The notes: generated by a model not told the origin, from the sequence alone. A DNA stretch of 64,000 nt from Bacteroidota bacterium (GCA_030148165.1 JASBTZ010000003.1:310001-374000); one strand, 5' to 3'; counted from the first letter of the stretch, positions 34,521-44,385 are shown. Program-made: numbers and translations.

Positions 34521-35572
34521 TGAAGCGTGTTAAAATTCTATATATTCATGTAGGGCGCTCTTCCTTTGTAAAAAAGGATATTGCCATCCTGTCCGACTCT
34601 TTTGACCTCTCCGAGTCTTATTTTAATCTTCGATCCAAAAGACAATTACCTTTTTCTCTTATCAAACAGTTCTTCTTCCTTCTATTTAATATTTGGAGGT
34701 TTAGAGGTGTTGTCGTTCAGTTTGCAGGTTATCATTCTTATTTACCAACAATATTCGGGAAATTAACGGGTAAAAAGGTTGTTATCATTCTTGGCGGGAC
34801 CGATACAGTAAGTTTTCCTTCAATTCAATATGGATGTTTTTACAATCAGAAGTTAGCCGGCTTCACCAGGCGAAGTTTAAAAAAATCGACGCTGCTATTG
34901 CCTGTATCCGAAACACTTGTTAAATACGCCTATACCTATTCAGATGACGACTTCGAATACCAGGGTTATTTGGCTCACGCTCCGGATGTTTCAACGCCAT
35001 ACGAGGTTATTTATAACGGATATAGTGCATCTAAATGGTATATAGCAGAGCCGAAGGAGAAGAATTCATTCTTAACTGTCGCAGCTGATCTCGGATCAAG
35101 ATTTGGTGTCAAACTAAAGGGAATAGACCTCATTTTAACAATTGCGCCACGATTTCCAGAATACACTTTTTACATTGTTGGCGGAACCAAACTCTCACAA
35201 GAACTTCCTAAAAATGTTACTGCTATCGAAAACATGTCGCACGACAAACTTGTAGAATTTGTTTCCGATAAACAGTTCTATCTACAACTCTCCATGAGTG
35301 AGGGATTTCCAAACTCACTTTGTGAGGCCATGTTGTCGGGCTGTATCCCGATTGTATCCGGTGTTGGCGCTATGCCTGAAATAGTAGGTGATCTTGGTTA
35401 TATATTGCAGAGGAAGGATGAAAAACAACTGGAATCGATCATCAAGTCTGCTGTCACAAATAGTGGATCAACTGACTTAAATGCTATTAGATCCAGAATT
35501 GAAAATGACTTTAGTTTGGAAAGAAGAGAAAAGTTATTGACAAATGCCATAGCAGCTCATTTAAAAAACTGA
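34520..35572 (+). CDS. Family 4-type glycosyltransferase (GT-B fold)
   Basis: 350 residues with a two-Rossmann GT-B layout. The C-terminal donor-binding half has the characteristic SMSEGFPNSLCEAMLSGCIPIVSGVGAMPEIVGD, including the EX7E-type motif. The N-terminal half includes VVQFAGYHSYLPTIFGKLTGKKVVIILGGTD. It probably adds a sugar from a nucleotide donor to a growing lipid-linked oligosaccharide at the inner face of the membrane. It is coupled to the methyltransferase gene through the TAATG junction. Donor and acceptor are unknown. Confidence 0.87.
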   Translation: MKRVKILYIHVGRSSFVKKDIAILSDSFDLSESYFNLRSKRQLPFSLIKQFFFLLFNIWRFRGVVVQFAGYHSYLPTIFGKLTGKKVVIILGGTDTVSFPSIQYGCFYNQKLAGFTRRSLKKSTLLLPVSETLVKYAYTYSDDDFEYQGYLAHAPDVSTPYEVIYNGYSASKWYIAEPKEKNSFLTVAADLGSRFGVKLKGIDLILTIAPRFPEYTFYIVGGTKLSQELPKNVTAIENMSHDKLVEFVSDKQFYLQLSMSEGFPNSLCEAMLSGCIPIVSGVGAMPEIVGDLGYILQRKDEKQLESIIKSAVTNSGSTDLNAIRSRIENDFSLERREKLLTNAIAAHLKN

Positions 35573-35644
35573 TGCACCATTCAGATATGGTATTTCGAGT
35601 AGTTATTATAACTTTGTCTTGCTTGATCAAAAGCAACATTCTAC

Positions 35645-36298
35645 ATGAACTATCACAAGTTTAGACACTTCTTTTTCAACAAATATGTTTTAAGCATATT
35701 CGTCAGGAGAAAGTATCACCTTTCTTATGACTACAAGCACAAGGCGCTTTGGTTTAGAACTTATAAAGTAGCTTCAAGAACAATTAACAGTGCGCTGCGC
35801 GAAGGATCTAATGACGGTTCTTACATCTATGGATCAGAAATGCCTTACATTCGACGCTCTTTCCGCAAATATTTCAAGTTTGCCTTTGTGAGGAATCCGG
35901 AAGATCGGTTTTTAAGTGCCTGGCGAGATAAAATATTCAAACGTAATCACTTTAACCTCGATGAAGAAACGAGGAATAAGATGAAGAATATTGAGAATTT
36001 TGTGGCATGGGTAGAAACGTTTGATCTGAAAAATTGCGATGAGCACTTGCGAGTACAATCCGCATTGATTGACATGAACAATATTGATTTCATAGGTAGA
36101 TTCGAGTATTTTGATCGCGACTTCGCTATACTGGCTGAGAAACTGAACCTAAAGGTTAAAACTCCTGAAAGATTGAATCCTACTTCAAAATCAGATGTGA
36201 ATTTGACTCCTGATATTCGTAAGCGAATCTACAGGCTTTATCGTAAAGATTTTGAGATCTTTTATCCGGATCACTATTCTTCGATAGACTCTGATTAA
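35645..36298 (+). CDS. Sulfotransferase family 2-type carbohydrate sulfotransferase
   Basis: 217 residues. The PAPS-binding motifs are recognisable: WFRTYKVASRTINSAL corresponds to the 5'-phosphosulfate loop, and FKFAFVRNPEDRFLSAW to the 3'-phosphate motif (RxPxxRxxS). These are typical of sulfotransferases acting on glycans (Sulfotransfer_2 family). It would move sulfate from PAPS to a sugar hydroxyl. The GT4 gene upstream and flippase downstream suggest a sulfated surface glycan. Alternative sulfated acceptors cannot be excluded. There is no signal peptide, so it acts in the cytosol. Confidence 0.8.
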   Translation: MNYHKFRHFFFNKYVLSIFVRRKYHLSYDYKHKALWFRTYKVASRTINSALREGSNDGSYIYGSEMPYIRRSFRKYFKFAFVRNPEDRFLSAWRDKIFKRNHFNLDEETRNKMKNIENFVAWVETFDLKNCDEHLRVQSALIDMNNIDFIGRFEYFDRDFAILAEKLNLKVKTPERLNPTSKSDVNLTPDIRKRIYRLYRKDFEIFYPDHYSSIDSD

Positions 36299-36371
36299 CG
36301 TTCTAAATACAATTTTTCGTTTTAAACTCGTTGATTTAGAAATAAATGTAATTTTAAGCCACCACACCCGA

Positions 36372-37847
36372 ATGGGATTTGTCCAGAGAGATACCGTTAT
36401 TACCACTATTCTATCCTATATCGGATTGGTGCTTGGATATATTAATAAAGGGGTTCTCTTCATTATATTCTTATCTACCGAACAAATCGGACTGATTAGC
36501 ATTGTTACTGCGATCGGGGTCATGTTCGCCCAACTAGCCAATCTGGGAACAGTTAATTCCATTTGGAAGTTCTTCCCCTTTTTTAGATCAGGCGACCGTA
36601 GAGACAGAGGTTTATTGTTGTTCAACATTATCACAGCACTTATCGGTATCGTACTTTTCGGTAGTCTTTACATCCTATTTCGAGATCAGATCAGTTCCCT
36701 TTACATTGAGAAGTCTCCGTTGTTCGTTGAATATTATTTCTGGGTATTGATTATTGGTGTACCTATGGTCTACTATTTCATCATTGATGTATACCTGAGA
36801 AGCATGTATAAGAACATTGTAACCGTATTTACGCGTGATGTATTTCTAAGAATAGTTGTCACGATTTTGTTAATCTTATTCTGGCAGAACATCATTTCTT
36901 TTGAGCTTATGTTAGAAATGATATGCTTTTCGTATGTAGCGCAAACACTACTTCTTCTGATATACTTGAACTATCTGGGATTAACTAAGAATCTCTTAAC
37001 TAAGATTACGATCCCCGGAAAAATGAAACAAATCATGTGGTCTTTCTCGCTTTATAGCTACATGAACAGTATTGGTCGCGTATTTGTCATGACACTGGAC
37101 GTAATGATGATTTCAAGCATGATTGGCCTGGGCGGCACTGGAGTCTATTCCACCATCATTTATTTCACTAGTGCTTTGATGATCCCGTATCAATCATTAT
37201 TGCGAGTCACAAGCCCTTTAGTTGCTGAATACTGGAAGACGAAGGCCATGGGTGACATGAAAGAACTTTATGCAAAGGTCAGCTCGATTAGCGTCCTGGT
37301 TGGCCTGTATTTATTCGCGCTGGTCTGGACAAACAGAAATGAAGTGTTTTCTTTATTACCGGACGAGTTTGCTGATGGAGTTTATGTTTTCTTATTCCTA
37401 ATGATAGGTCGCTTATTTGACATGTATATGGGGTTAAACGGTAATATTCTCGCCACATCAAAAAAATACAAGTATGATATACTTTTCACGAGCATACTAA
37501 TTCTTCTGGTTTTTGTACTAAATCTGTTGCTCATCCCTGACTATGGCATTGTAGGTGCATCGCTGTCAACCATGATCGCTTATATCGGGTTCAATCTTGC
37601 CAGGTTCATTTTTGTATGGGTTAAATTCAGACTTCAACCACTCCGTAAAAGCCAGCTTTATTCTATTCTAATTGGCGGATCCTTAATCGTTTTTGTAGAA
37701 TTTGCTTTTCCTGCCATCGACAATATCTGGATGAGTTTGATAGCCAAATGTTCAGTCATCACTCTATTGTTCCCTGTGGTTGTTTACGCTTTTAAACTGG
37801 AACCTGAGATTGTCGAATACGTCAATAAAATCCTTAAGAGAAAATAG
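36372..37847 (+). CDS. Polysaccharide/oligosaccharide flippase (Wzx-like, MATE/MOP fold)
   Basis: 491 residues with about 12 to 14 hydrophobic helices. The N-terminus ITTILSYIGLVLGYINKGVLF and GTVNSIWKFFPFFRSGDRRDRGL are typical of Bacteroidota polysaccharide biosynthesis proteins in the MOP superfamily, as is LLIPDYGIVGASLSTMIAY near the C-terminus. It probably moves a lipid-linked glycan across the inner membrane. It closes the cluster of methyltransferase, GT4 and sulfotransferase genes. It runs convergently into the YfhO-type gene with one base between the stops and no terminator. Confidence 0.87.
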   Translation: MGFVQRDTVITTILSYIGLVLGYINKGVLFIIFLSTEQIGLISIVTAIGVMFAQLANLGTVNSIWKFFPFFRSGDRRDRGLLLFNIITALIGIVLFGSLYILFRDQISSLYIEKSPLFVEYYFWVLIIGVPMVYYFIIDVYLRSMYKNIVTVFTRDVFLRIVVTILLILFWQNIISFELMLEMICFSYVAQTLLLLIYLNYLGLTKNLLTKITIPGKMKQIMWSFSLYSYMNSIGRVFVMTLDVMMISSMIGLGGTGVYSTIIYFTSALMIPYQSLLRVTSPLVAEYWKTKAMGDMKELYAKVSSISVLVGLYLFALVWTNRNEVFSLLPDEFADGVYVFLFLMIGRLFDMYMGLNGNILATSKKYKYDILFTSILILLVFVLNLLLIPDYGIVGASLSTMIAYIGFNLARFIFVWVKFRLQPLRKSQLYSILIGGSLIVFVEFAFPAIDNIWMSLIAKCSVITLLFPVVVYAFKLEPEIVEYVNKILKRK

Positions 37848-37848
37848 A

Positions 37849-40824
37849 TTACTCTTTGGGATCAACAACAGTCACTTCTTCTTCATCCTTGATCTTCCAG
37901 AATCCAAAGATGATTAGTCCAATTAATACAATGGTACCTGCAACAGCCATCTTATTCGAGCTATGAAGTTTCGGTAAATCGAAGATAAATTCGATCTTGT
38001 GCTTACCTCCATCAACTTCCAATCCTCTCAATAGATAATTGACCTTAAGAATTTCCTGTTCTTTACCGTCAACCTTTGCAGTCCATCCATCTGGATAGTA
38101 TACCTCAGAAAAGACGATCAGTTGTTTGCCTTTCACATCAGCTTCATAAGTGATCTTATTGGCTTTGTAACTCGTCATGTTCACTTTCCCATCTGCGGTA
38201 TAAGCATCCGTCGATAACTTCTTTGCTTCTCTTTCTAACATAACCGCATCTTTCCCAGGATTGAAATCATCCATAATCTGTATAGACACGAATGTATTGT
38301 AAGAGTTAGCCGTATCTGCCTTAAGCGTCATTTCTGGAATCAGATTTGTTGTTCCATTTACATCTGCAACGAAATAAGCCACTAAGCCCTGACGTAAACC
38401 ATTGGACAACGGCACTTCCAGCGTATCTCCATTGGCTTGAAGATATTGAAGCTTCTCACCGCCGTAGACCTGTTTGCTAGTAACAAATTCATCGTTGACA
38501 ATCAGTTTTCCGGATCCAACATTCTTGAGTTCAAATTCTTTGCCAAGCGACTGAATTTCCTCATCGGGTGAAGCTACTTTCTTCACTTCCTTCACCAACC
38601 AGGCATTACCCATCGCTGTCATATTCGGCCTAACAGATTCACCCTGTATGAAGTACTTGACATTCATCATGTCAAAAATCTTGTTGTTCGATCTCGCAAT
38701 GTGAAATTCAAATACATTCTGAATGCTACGCAGTTTGGCTCCGTGGTAACCCCCGAGTGACTTATGGAAGAATGAAGCTCTACTGCTTTGCCATCCGCCA
38801 TTGTAATCAAACACACGATAATTGGTTTTTCTGTTTAATGCCTGGAATCGATATGAATTGATTACTCTTCTTTTAGCCACGCCATTGTATTCCAATTCTG
38901 CTGCCTTTTTCTCGCCAAGCTTTTTTCCTTCCGCTATGACTTGCTCTAATTCCGGATGAGCTGCTACTTCTGCCTCCAGAATCTGATTATCTGCCATTGT
39001 AGGCTGGAATGGGTATAGAGACTTCCATCGTTCTGTCCATTGCAGGTAGTTTCCTCTGCTATCTTCAGCTGTACCCAGATAATTCCGATCCACCATCACA
39101 AGATCGATCAATAGAATTGCAGTTGCTCCCACGGCAATAACCGGTAGTGAAACCGATGAATAGAAATACAAGGCCAATACCAACACGGCAAGCAAACCAA
39201 AGCCAAATGATCTCAGCATGGAAGAGCGATAAACCTGCTTTCGTACTTTCTTAATACCGTCCAGTCCTTGATAGACCGGCTCCATCTGAGCCTCAACAAA
39301 TTGATCAACCTGTGCTGTATTGTTGATATCCAACTGATATTGTTCACTTAATACCTTAGGGTCCATATTGCTGATCTGATTCAACATATTTGAGCGATAT
39401 CGATCTAAGCGTTCATAGTCCTGAGAAGAAACATATCCGTCTTTCAATCCAACAAAGGTCATTATTAAAAGAAACAGCATGAAAGCACCCGAAGTATAAA
39501 GGAATGCTTTCTTTCGTTCTTTGATCTCCTCGCGATTCTCATACATTCGCTGCAGCGTATATACAGCTAATAATGGGACGCACAGCTCGATGAGCACCAG
39601 AATAATCGTAACTGTTCTGAACTTGTTATAACCTGGTACATAATTGATAAAGAAATCAGTCAATCCCATAAAATTCTTCCCCCAGGATAACATCAAAGCC
39701 AGTACGGTAACGCCAAAAATGACCCATTTGATTCGATCCTTTAGTAACACCAGTCCGAGCAAGGCAATAAAAATGGCTATCACCCCTAGATAAACAGGTC
39801 CTGAGGTCATCGGCTGTTCTCCCCAATACAACGGCATGTCCATAGCTGCCTTTCTTTCAGCTGTTGGCATATCTACATCAAGCGCTATTTCCGCAAATGT
39901 CGTTGAGCTAAGTGGCGCAGAATGAGATCCTTTGACGTATGGTGAAATGAGTGTGAAAGACTCTCCTTTTCCATAACTCCAATTGGTGATATAATCCGCA
40001 TCCAATCCGTCTTCCTGATCTAACGGAGTTCCATCCGGGTTAATCGTCAGGTCCTGTTGGCCGCGGATCGTATGTTTAGCATAATCATTGGTCATAGAGA
40101 TGTTACCCCAATTGATTAAAACTGCCAGTAAATAGCCTGCTATGATTCCCGCAGAAGTAATTCCAAATTGTTTGATCTTTTTATTCTTTACAGCAACAAA
40201 AAGTTCATATGCCCCTAAAAAGAATAGCAGAATTGCCATGTAGTATGTTACCTGCAAGTGATTCGCAGATAATTGCCAGGTCATGAAGAAAGCGGATAAT
40301 ATGACACCCCATTTCCAGTTACGCCGATAGGACATAATAAATGCTCCGACAACAGGGGCCATCAATGCCATAGCTACAGCCTTGGAATTGTGACCCGCCT
40401 GCAATATGACTATTTCGTAGGATGCAAGACTATAAGCAACTGAACCGAAGACGGCAATAATTGGTTTGATGCGCATGCACATCGCCATGATGTAGAATCC
40501 AAGTAAGTGAAGCATAAAGATTCCCGATGGTCCACCCATCAAAGAATTGAAACCTGCTTTGAGCGATTGAAATATATTTCCTTTGTATAACATTGAGATC
40601 TGAATCGCTGGCATTCCGCCGAACATCGAATTCGTCCACATTGGTTCTTCTCCATAGATTTCTCTATGTTGAATTATTTCGTTGGCCATTCCTTTGTGCT
40701 GCTCGACATCGTGCTGCTTAATAGTATATCCCTCGTATATAGGCGAGAAATACGTCATTGTTAGAATTAAGAAAAATGCCAGAACAGCAAAATGAACCCA
40801 GTTCTTAGACCAAAAAGATTTCAT
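37849..40824 (-). CDS. YfhO family membrane protein (GT-C-like)
   Basis: 991 residues. The N-terminal part is a polytopic membrane region with GT-C features: SPIYEGYTIKQHDVEQHKGM follows the first helix, with MWTNSMFGGMPAIQIS after it. A middle periplasmic loop, further helices and a beta-rich C-terminal region of about 300 residues precede a last helix (MAVAGTIVLIGLIIFGFW). In Firmicutes YfhO proteins glycosylate teichoic acids. In Bacteroidota the acceptor is unknown. It is transcribed with the DUF4834 protein and carB upstream, but the wide 62-base gap makes operon membership uncertain. Confidence 0.82.
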   Translation of the reverse strand: MKSFWSKNWVHFAVLAFFLILTMTYFSPIYEGYTIKQHDVEQHKGMANEIIQHREIYGEEPMWTNSMFGGMPAIQISMLYKGNIFQSLKAGFNSLMGGPSGIFMLHLLGFYIMAMCMRIKPIIAVFGSVAYSLASYEIVILQAGHNSKAVAMALMAPVVGAFIMSYRRNWKWGVILSAFFMTWQLSANHLQVTYYMAILLFFLGAYELFVAVKNKKIKQFGITSAGIIAGYLLAVLINWGNISMTNDYAKHTIRGQQDLTINPDGTPLDQEDGLDADYITNWSYGKGESFTLISPYVKGSHSAPLSSTTFAEIALDVDMPTAERKAAMDMPLYWGEQPMTSGPVYLGVIAIFIALLGLVLLKDRIKWVIFGVTVLALMLSWGKNFMGLTDFFINYVPGYNKFRTVTIILVLIELCVPLLAVYTLQRMYENREEIKERKKAFLYTSGAFMLFLLIMTFVGLKDGYVSSQDYERLDRYRSNMLNQISNMDPKVLSEQYQLDINNTAQVDQFVEAQMEPVYQGLDGIKKVRKQVYRSSMLRSFGFGLLAVLVLALYFYSSVSLPVIAVGATAILLIDLVMVDRNYLGTAEDSRGNYLQWTERWKSLYPFQPTMADNQILEAEVAAHPELEQVIAEGKKLGEKKAAELEYNGVAKRRVINSYRFQALNRKTNYRVFDYNGGWQSSRASFFHKSLGGYHGAKLRSIQNVFEFHIARSNNKIFDMMNVKYFIQGESVRPNMTAMGNAWLVKEVKKVASPDEEIQSLGKEFELKNVGSGKLIVNDEFVTSKQVYGGEKLQYLQANGDTLEVPLSNGLRQGLVAYFVADVNGTTNLIPEMTLKADTANSYNTFVSIQIMDDFNPGKDAVMLEREAKKLSTDAYTADGKVNMTSYKANKITYEADVKGKQLIVFSEVYYPDGWTAKVDGKEQEILKVNYLLRGLEVDGGKHKIEFIFDLPKLHSSNKMAVAGTIVLIGLIIFGFWKIKDEEEVTVVDPKE

Positions 40825-40886
40825 ATTAGTGGTGTATTAATAATCAGGTGTGAAGATAATCAAAGATGTTTGCCTTTGAAAGAAAA

Positions 40887-41144
40887 CTAATCAAGCTCTT
40901 CAAAATCGACATCTTCAATGTCATTATTAGAATTATCGTTTCCCAGCACATTTGTTTTACCTGCCTCCTTCTCCTTCCTACGTTTTTCTTTCTCAAGTTT
41001 TTTGTGTTCAGCAGCTATTCTTTCCTGCTCAGCAGCGTAATTCTTGTTGCTAATGAACTGTGCGAGTAAGCGTAAAAGGAAAATCACACCCAGTATGATC
41101 AATAGCATACGCAATAACCCCGTTAAGCTTGCTACAACCACCAT
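40887..41144 (-). CDS. DUF4834 family small membrane protein
   Basis: 85 residues. One N-terminal hydrophobic helix (GLLRMLLIILGVIFLLRLLAQF) is followed by a highly charged coiled-coil-like stretch (AAEQERIAAEHKKLEKEKRRKEKE) and an acidic tail. This matches the short Bacteroidota DUF4834 family as I remember it; function unknown. The start codon overlaps the carB stop by one base (TAATG), so it is translationally coupled to carB. Confidence 0.75.
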   Translation of the reverse strand: MVVVASLTGLLRMLLIILGVIFLLRLLAQFISNKNYAAEQERIAAEHKKLEKEKRRKEKEAGKTNVLGNDNSNNDIEDVDFEELD

Positions 41145-43960
41145 TATTTAGAAAGGTGCATGTTTCGTTCAGAATAGATCTTCATGAAGTAAGGGTCCTT
41201 CAATGAATCAATAAATCGAATTGCCTCTCCTGTTGACTTCATTTCCGGTCCGAGCTCTTTCTTCACGTCCGGGAACTTTTCATACGAAAACACCGGAATT
41301 TTGATCGCGTAACCTATTTTCTTTGGTGAGAACTTGAAATCCTTCACTTTTTTCTCCCCTAACATCACCTTGGCAGCATAATTTACATATGGTTCATCAT
41401 ACGCTTTAGCAATAAAAGGTACTGTTCTGGAAGCTCTCGGATTGGCCTCAATCACGTAAACCTTGTCATCTTTGATGGCAAACTGAATATTGATCAATCC
41501 AACCGTTTTGAGTTCCACCGCAATCTTTTTCGTGATATCCTCAATTTGCTGCATTACAAAGTCACCCAAATTGTATGGCGGCAATACGGCATAAGAATCT
41601 CCCGAGTGAATGCCTGCCGGTTCAATGTGCTGCATAACGCCAATGATATAGACATCTTTCCCGTCACAAATTGCATCCGCTTCCGCTTCGATCGCTCCTC
41701 CTAGGAAGTGATCAAGCAAGATTTGATTATTAGGCATATCTCTGAGGATGTCTACTACATGATGTTCCAGTTCCTCCTTATTGATGACGATCTTCATCTT
41801 TTGTCCACCCAATACGTAAGAGGGTCTCACGAGTAACGGAAATCCAAGTTCATTTGATAGTTCTATCGCTTGTTCTGCTGATTCAACCACACCGAATTTT
41901 GGATAAGGAATATTGTTTTCTTTCAAAACGTTTGAGAATCGTCCTCGATCTTCTGCAATATCAAGTGCCTCAAAGCTGGTTCCGAAGATCTTGATTCCAT
42001 AGCGCTCCAGTTTCTCCGCAAGTTTAAGCGCTGTTTGACCACCCAGTTGGACAATCACTCCTTCGGGCTTCTCATGCTTGATAATATCATAAATATGCTC
42101 CCAGAATACGGGCTCGAAATAAAGCTTATCTGCCGTATCAAAGTCTGTAGATACTGTTTCGGGATTACAATTAATCATGATCGTCTCGTATCCACACTCT
42201 TTGGCCGCAAGCACACCATGAACACAGCTGTAATCAAACTCGATTCCCTGCCCGATCCTGTTCGGTCCGGAACCAAGCACAACGACTTTCTTCTTATCAG
42301 AGACTTCACTCTCATTTTCATATTCAAAAGTCGAATAGTAATAAGGTGTTTGCGCTTCAAACTCAGCGGCGCAGGTATCTACGAGCTTATAAACACGGTT
42401 AATTCCCATCTCTTCGCGCTTCGCGTAGACTTCTGATTCAAGACATCTCAACAGGTGAGCAATCTGACGATCCGCATATCCTTTCTGCTTCGCTTCGAAC
42501 ATGAGCTCTTTAGGAAAATCATCCAAATGATGCTTTTCAATTCGATCTTCCAGTTTAATCAAGTCTTCTATCTGACGAAGGAACCAAAGATCGATCTTTG
42601 TCTTCTCAATGATCGTCTTGAACGGAATACCAAGCTTTATCGCGTCATATATGTGGAATAATCGGTTCCAACTCGGATGTTCAAGGCTATCCAGGATCTT
42701 ATCCTGATCGGTCAACTCGCGACCATCAGCTCCTAAACCATTTCGATTGATCTCGAGGGATTGACAAGCTTTTTGCAAGGCTTCCTGGAAAGAACGCCCA
42801 ATACCCATCACCTCTCCTACAGCTTTCATTTGAAGTCCTAACTCGCGATTCGTGCCAGGAAACTTATTAAAATTCCATCGGGGAATCTTAACGATTACGT
42901 AATCCAGTGTTGGTTCAAAGTATGCGGATGTCGTCTTGGTAATTTGATTATTTAGCTCATCCAGGTTGTAACCTATAGCCAGCTTAGCAGCTATCTTGGC
43001 AATTGGATATCCTGTTGCTTTAGATGCTAGTGCTGATGATCGTGACACTCGTGGGTTAATCTCGATCGCGATGATGTCTTCTTTATCATCCGGAGATACT
43101 GCAAACTGAACATTACAACCGCCTGCAAAGTTTCCGATTGAACGCATCATGTGGATTGCCATATCACGCATCCTTTGGAAAGTCGTATCCGAAAGTGTCA
43201 TTGCCGGAGCTACTGTTATTGAGTCTCCTGTGTGGATACCCATTGGATCAAAGTTCTCGATTGAACAAATGATCACAACGTTGTCATTGTTATCTCTTAA
43301 AAGCTCAAGCTCGTATTCTTTCCATCCTAGAAGGGCTTTGTCAATCATCACTTCGTGAATCGGTGATAATTGAAGACCACGTTCTAAAAGGGTATCGAAT
43401 TCTTTCGGGTCATGAACAATAGATGCACCTGCTCCCCCCAGCGTATAGGATGCTCGAACACATAACGGAAATCCAAATTCCTGCGCAATCTCCTTTCCTT
43501 TTAAAAAAGACTTGGCTGCTTCCTGCGGTGCCATTGGAATACCAATCTCATTCATCAAATCGCGAAAGGCTTCTCTGTTCTCCGTAATCTCGATTGCATT
43601 AATATCAACACCAACGGTTTTTACATTGTATTGATCCCAGATGCCCATTTCTTCGCACTTGATGCATAAGTTCAATCCGGTCTGACCTCCCATCGTAGGC
43701 AAAACAGCATCAATGTCATGCTTTTCAAGAATTTCAATAATGCTCTCGGGCTCTAAGGGTTTCAGGTATACATTATCCGCTACAACCTTATCCGTCATAA
43801 TGGTTGCCGGATTTGAATTGATTAACGTTACTTCTATACCTTCTTCTCTGAGTGATTTTGCAGCCTGCGATCCGGAGTAATCAAATTCGCATGCCTGTCC
43901 TATAACAATTGGCCCACTTCCTAAGATAAGAATGGACTTAATTGATTCGTTTTTTGGCAT
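41144..43960 (-). CDS. carB: Carbamoyl-phosphate synthase large subunit
   Basis: 938 residues. CarB makes carbamoyl phosphate from bicarbonate, ammonia and two ATP for pyrimidines and arginine. Two homologous ATP-grasp halves are visible. The first starts ILILGSGPIVIGQACEFDYSG and contains RASYTLGGAGASIV; the second starts VVVLGSGPNRIGQGIEFDYS and contains RPSYVLGGQKM. The oligomerisation domain lies between them. The protein stops after the second half, so it lacks the roughly 130-residue C-terminal MGS allosteric domain of the E. coli enzyme (about 1070 residues). As I recall, this short form is normal in this phylum. carA is not in the window. Confidence 0.95.
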   Translation of the reverse strand: MPKNESIKSILILGSGPIVIGQACEFDYSGSQAAKSLREEGIEVTLINSNPATIMTDKVVADNVYLKPLEPESIIEILEKHDIDAVLPTMGGQTGLNLCIKCEEMGIWDQYNVKTVGVDINAIEITENREAFRDLMNEIGIPMAPQEAAKSFLKGKEIAQEFGFPLCVRASYTLGGAGASIVHDPKEFDTLLERGLQLSPIHEVMIDKALLGWKEYELELLRDNNDNVVIICSIENFDPMGIHTGDSITVAPAMTLSDTTFQRMRDMAIHMMRSIGNFAGGCNVQFAVSPDDKEDIIAIEINPRVSRSSALASKATGYPIAKIAAKLAIGYNLDELNNQITKTTSAYFEPTLDYVIVKIPRWNFNKFPGTNRELGLQMKAVGEVMGIGRSFQEALQKACQSLEINRNGLGADGRELTDQDKILDSLEHPSWNRLFHIYDAIKLGIPFKTIIEKTKIDLWFLRQIEDLIKLEDRIEKHHLDDFPKELMFEAKQKGYADRQIAHLLRCLESEVYAKREEMGINRVYKLVDTCAAEFEAQTPYYYSTFEYENESEVSDKKKVVVLGSGPNRIGQGIEFDYSCVHGVLAAKECGYETIMINCNPETVSTDFDTADKLYFEPVFWEHIYDIIKHEKPEGVIVQLGGQTALKLAEKLERYGIKIFGTSFEALDIAEDRGRFSNVLKENNIPYPKFGVVESAEQAIELSNELGFPLLVRPSYVLGGQKMKIVINKEELEHHVVDILRDMPNNQILLDHFLGGAIEAEADAICDGKDVYIIGVMQHIEPAGIHSGDSYAVLPPYNLGDFVMQQIEDITKKIAVELKTVGLINIQFAIKDDKVYVIEANPRASRTVPFIAKAYDEPYVNYAAKVMLGEKKVKDFKFSPKKIGYAIKIPVFSYEKFPDVKKELGPEMKSTGEAIRFIDSLKDPYFMKIYSERNMHLSK

Positions 43961-44014
43961 TATATGCGCTTATTTAGGGGTTCAACTTCGCGTAATTACG
44001 CAACAAATTGAGAG

Positions 44015-44022
44015 CAAATTTA
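44015..44022 (-). promoter_or_regulatory. Candidate -7 promoter element of carB
   Basis: The minus strand reads TAAATTTG, matching TAnnTTTG, about 54 bases upstream of the carB ATG. No clear -33 element. The resulting leader shows no obvious attenuator. Confidence 0.4.
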
Positions 44023-44267
44023 ACTAAAAACCATCAGCTTCCTTCGCTTCTTATTGGCTTATCTCAAGATGTTTTTAACAATCATCGTGAATAACTCCTG
44101 AATGTCAATATTAATAGGTGAAACACAATGTTAGCTACCTTTTTGAAGCCATTATATTATGCAAGCCCAGTTAATTTGTAAAATACCGTACTACACTTTG
44201 AGTCTGAGCATTTTAACGCCAGGGCTCTTAATTGCCTATTTAATTATCTCTGCCAAAACGGAACCTT

Positions 44268-44381
44268 ATGCGGAACGTATCGCAAGGTAATTACGTGCAA
44301 GCTCGTTATTATTACAAAGAGATCATTAAATTAGACCCCGGAAATAATTGGGCGCTGACGCAAGTAAAAAAATTACCTTAG
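44268..44381 (+). other. 37-codon ORF resembling the end of a TPR protein (remnant or micropeptide)
   Basis: This lies in the 425-base gap between carB and the phosphoribosyltransferase gene, the only large gap in the window. The ORF from ATG 44268 reads like the last TPR unit of a protein (GNYVQARYYYKEIIKLDPGNNWALTQ). It ends five bases before the next ATG. Upstream in the same frame there is a stop codon close by, so no longer gene is present. It may be debris of a TPR gene or a short leader peptide. The rest of the gap shows only the carB promoter element. Confidence 0.35.
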
Positions 44382-44385
44382 CAAC

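Noticed and set aside
33825-37847. Glycan cluster as a recently acquired genomic island
   Set aside because: No integrase, tRNA junction, direct repeats or clear base-composition shift is visible by eye around it.
42035-42436. 133-residue ORF antisense to carB
   Set aside because: A shadow of the second ATP-grasp half of carB; no signal, motif or promoter.
44241-44254. TATCTCTG as promoter of the phosphoribosyltransferase gene
   Set aside because: It deviates from TAnnTTTG at one invariant T, has no -33 element and lies about 130 bases from the ATG.
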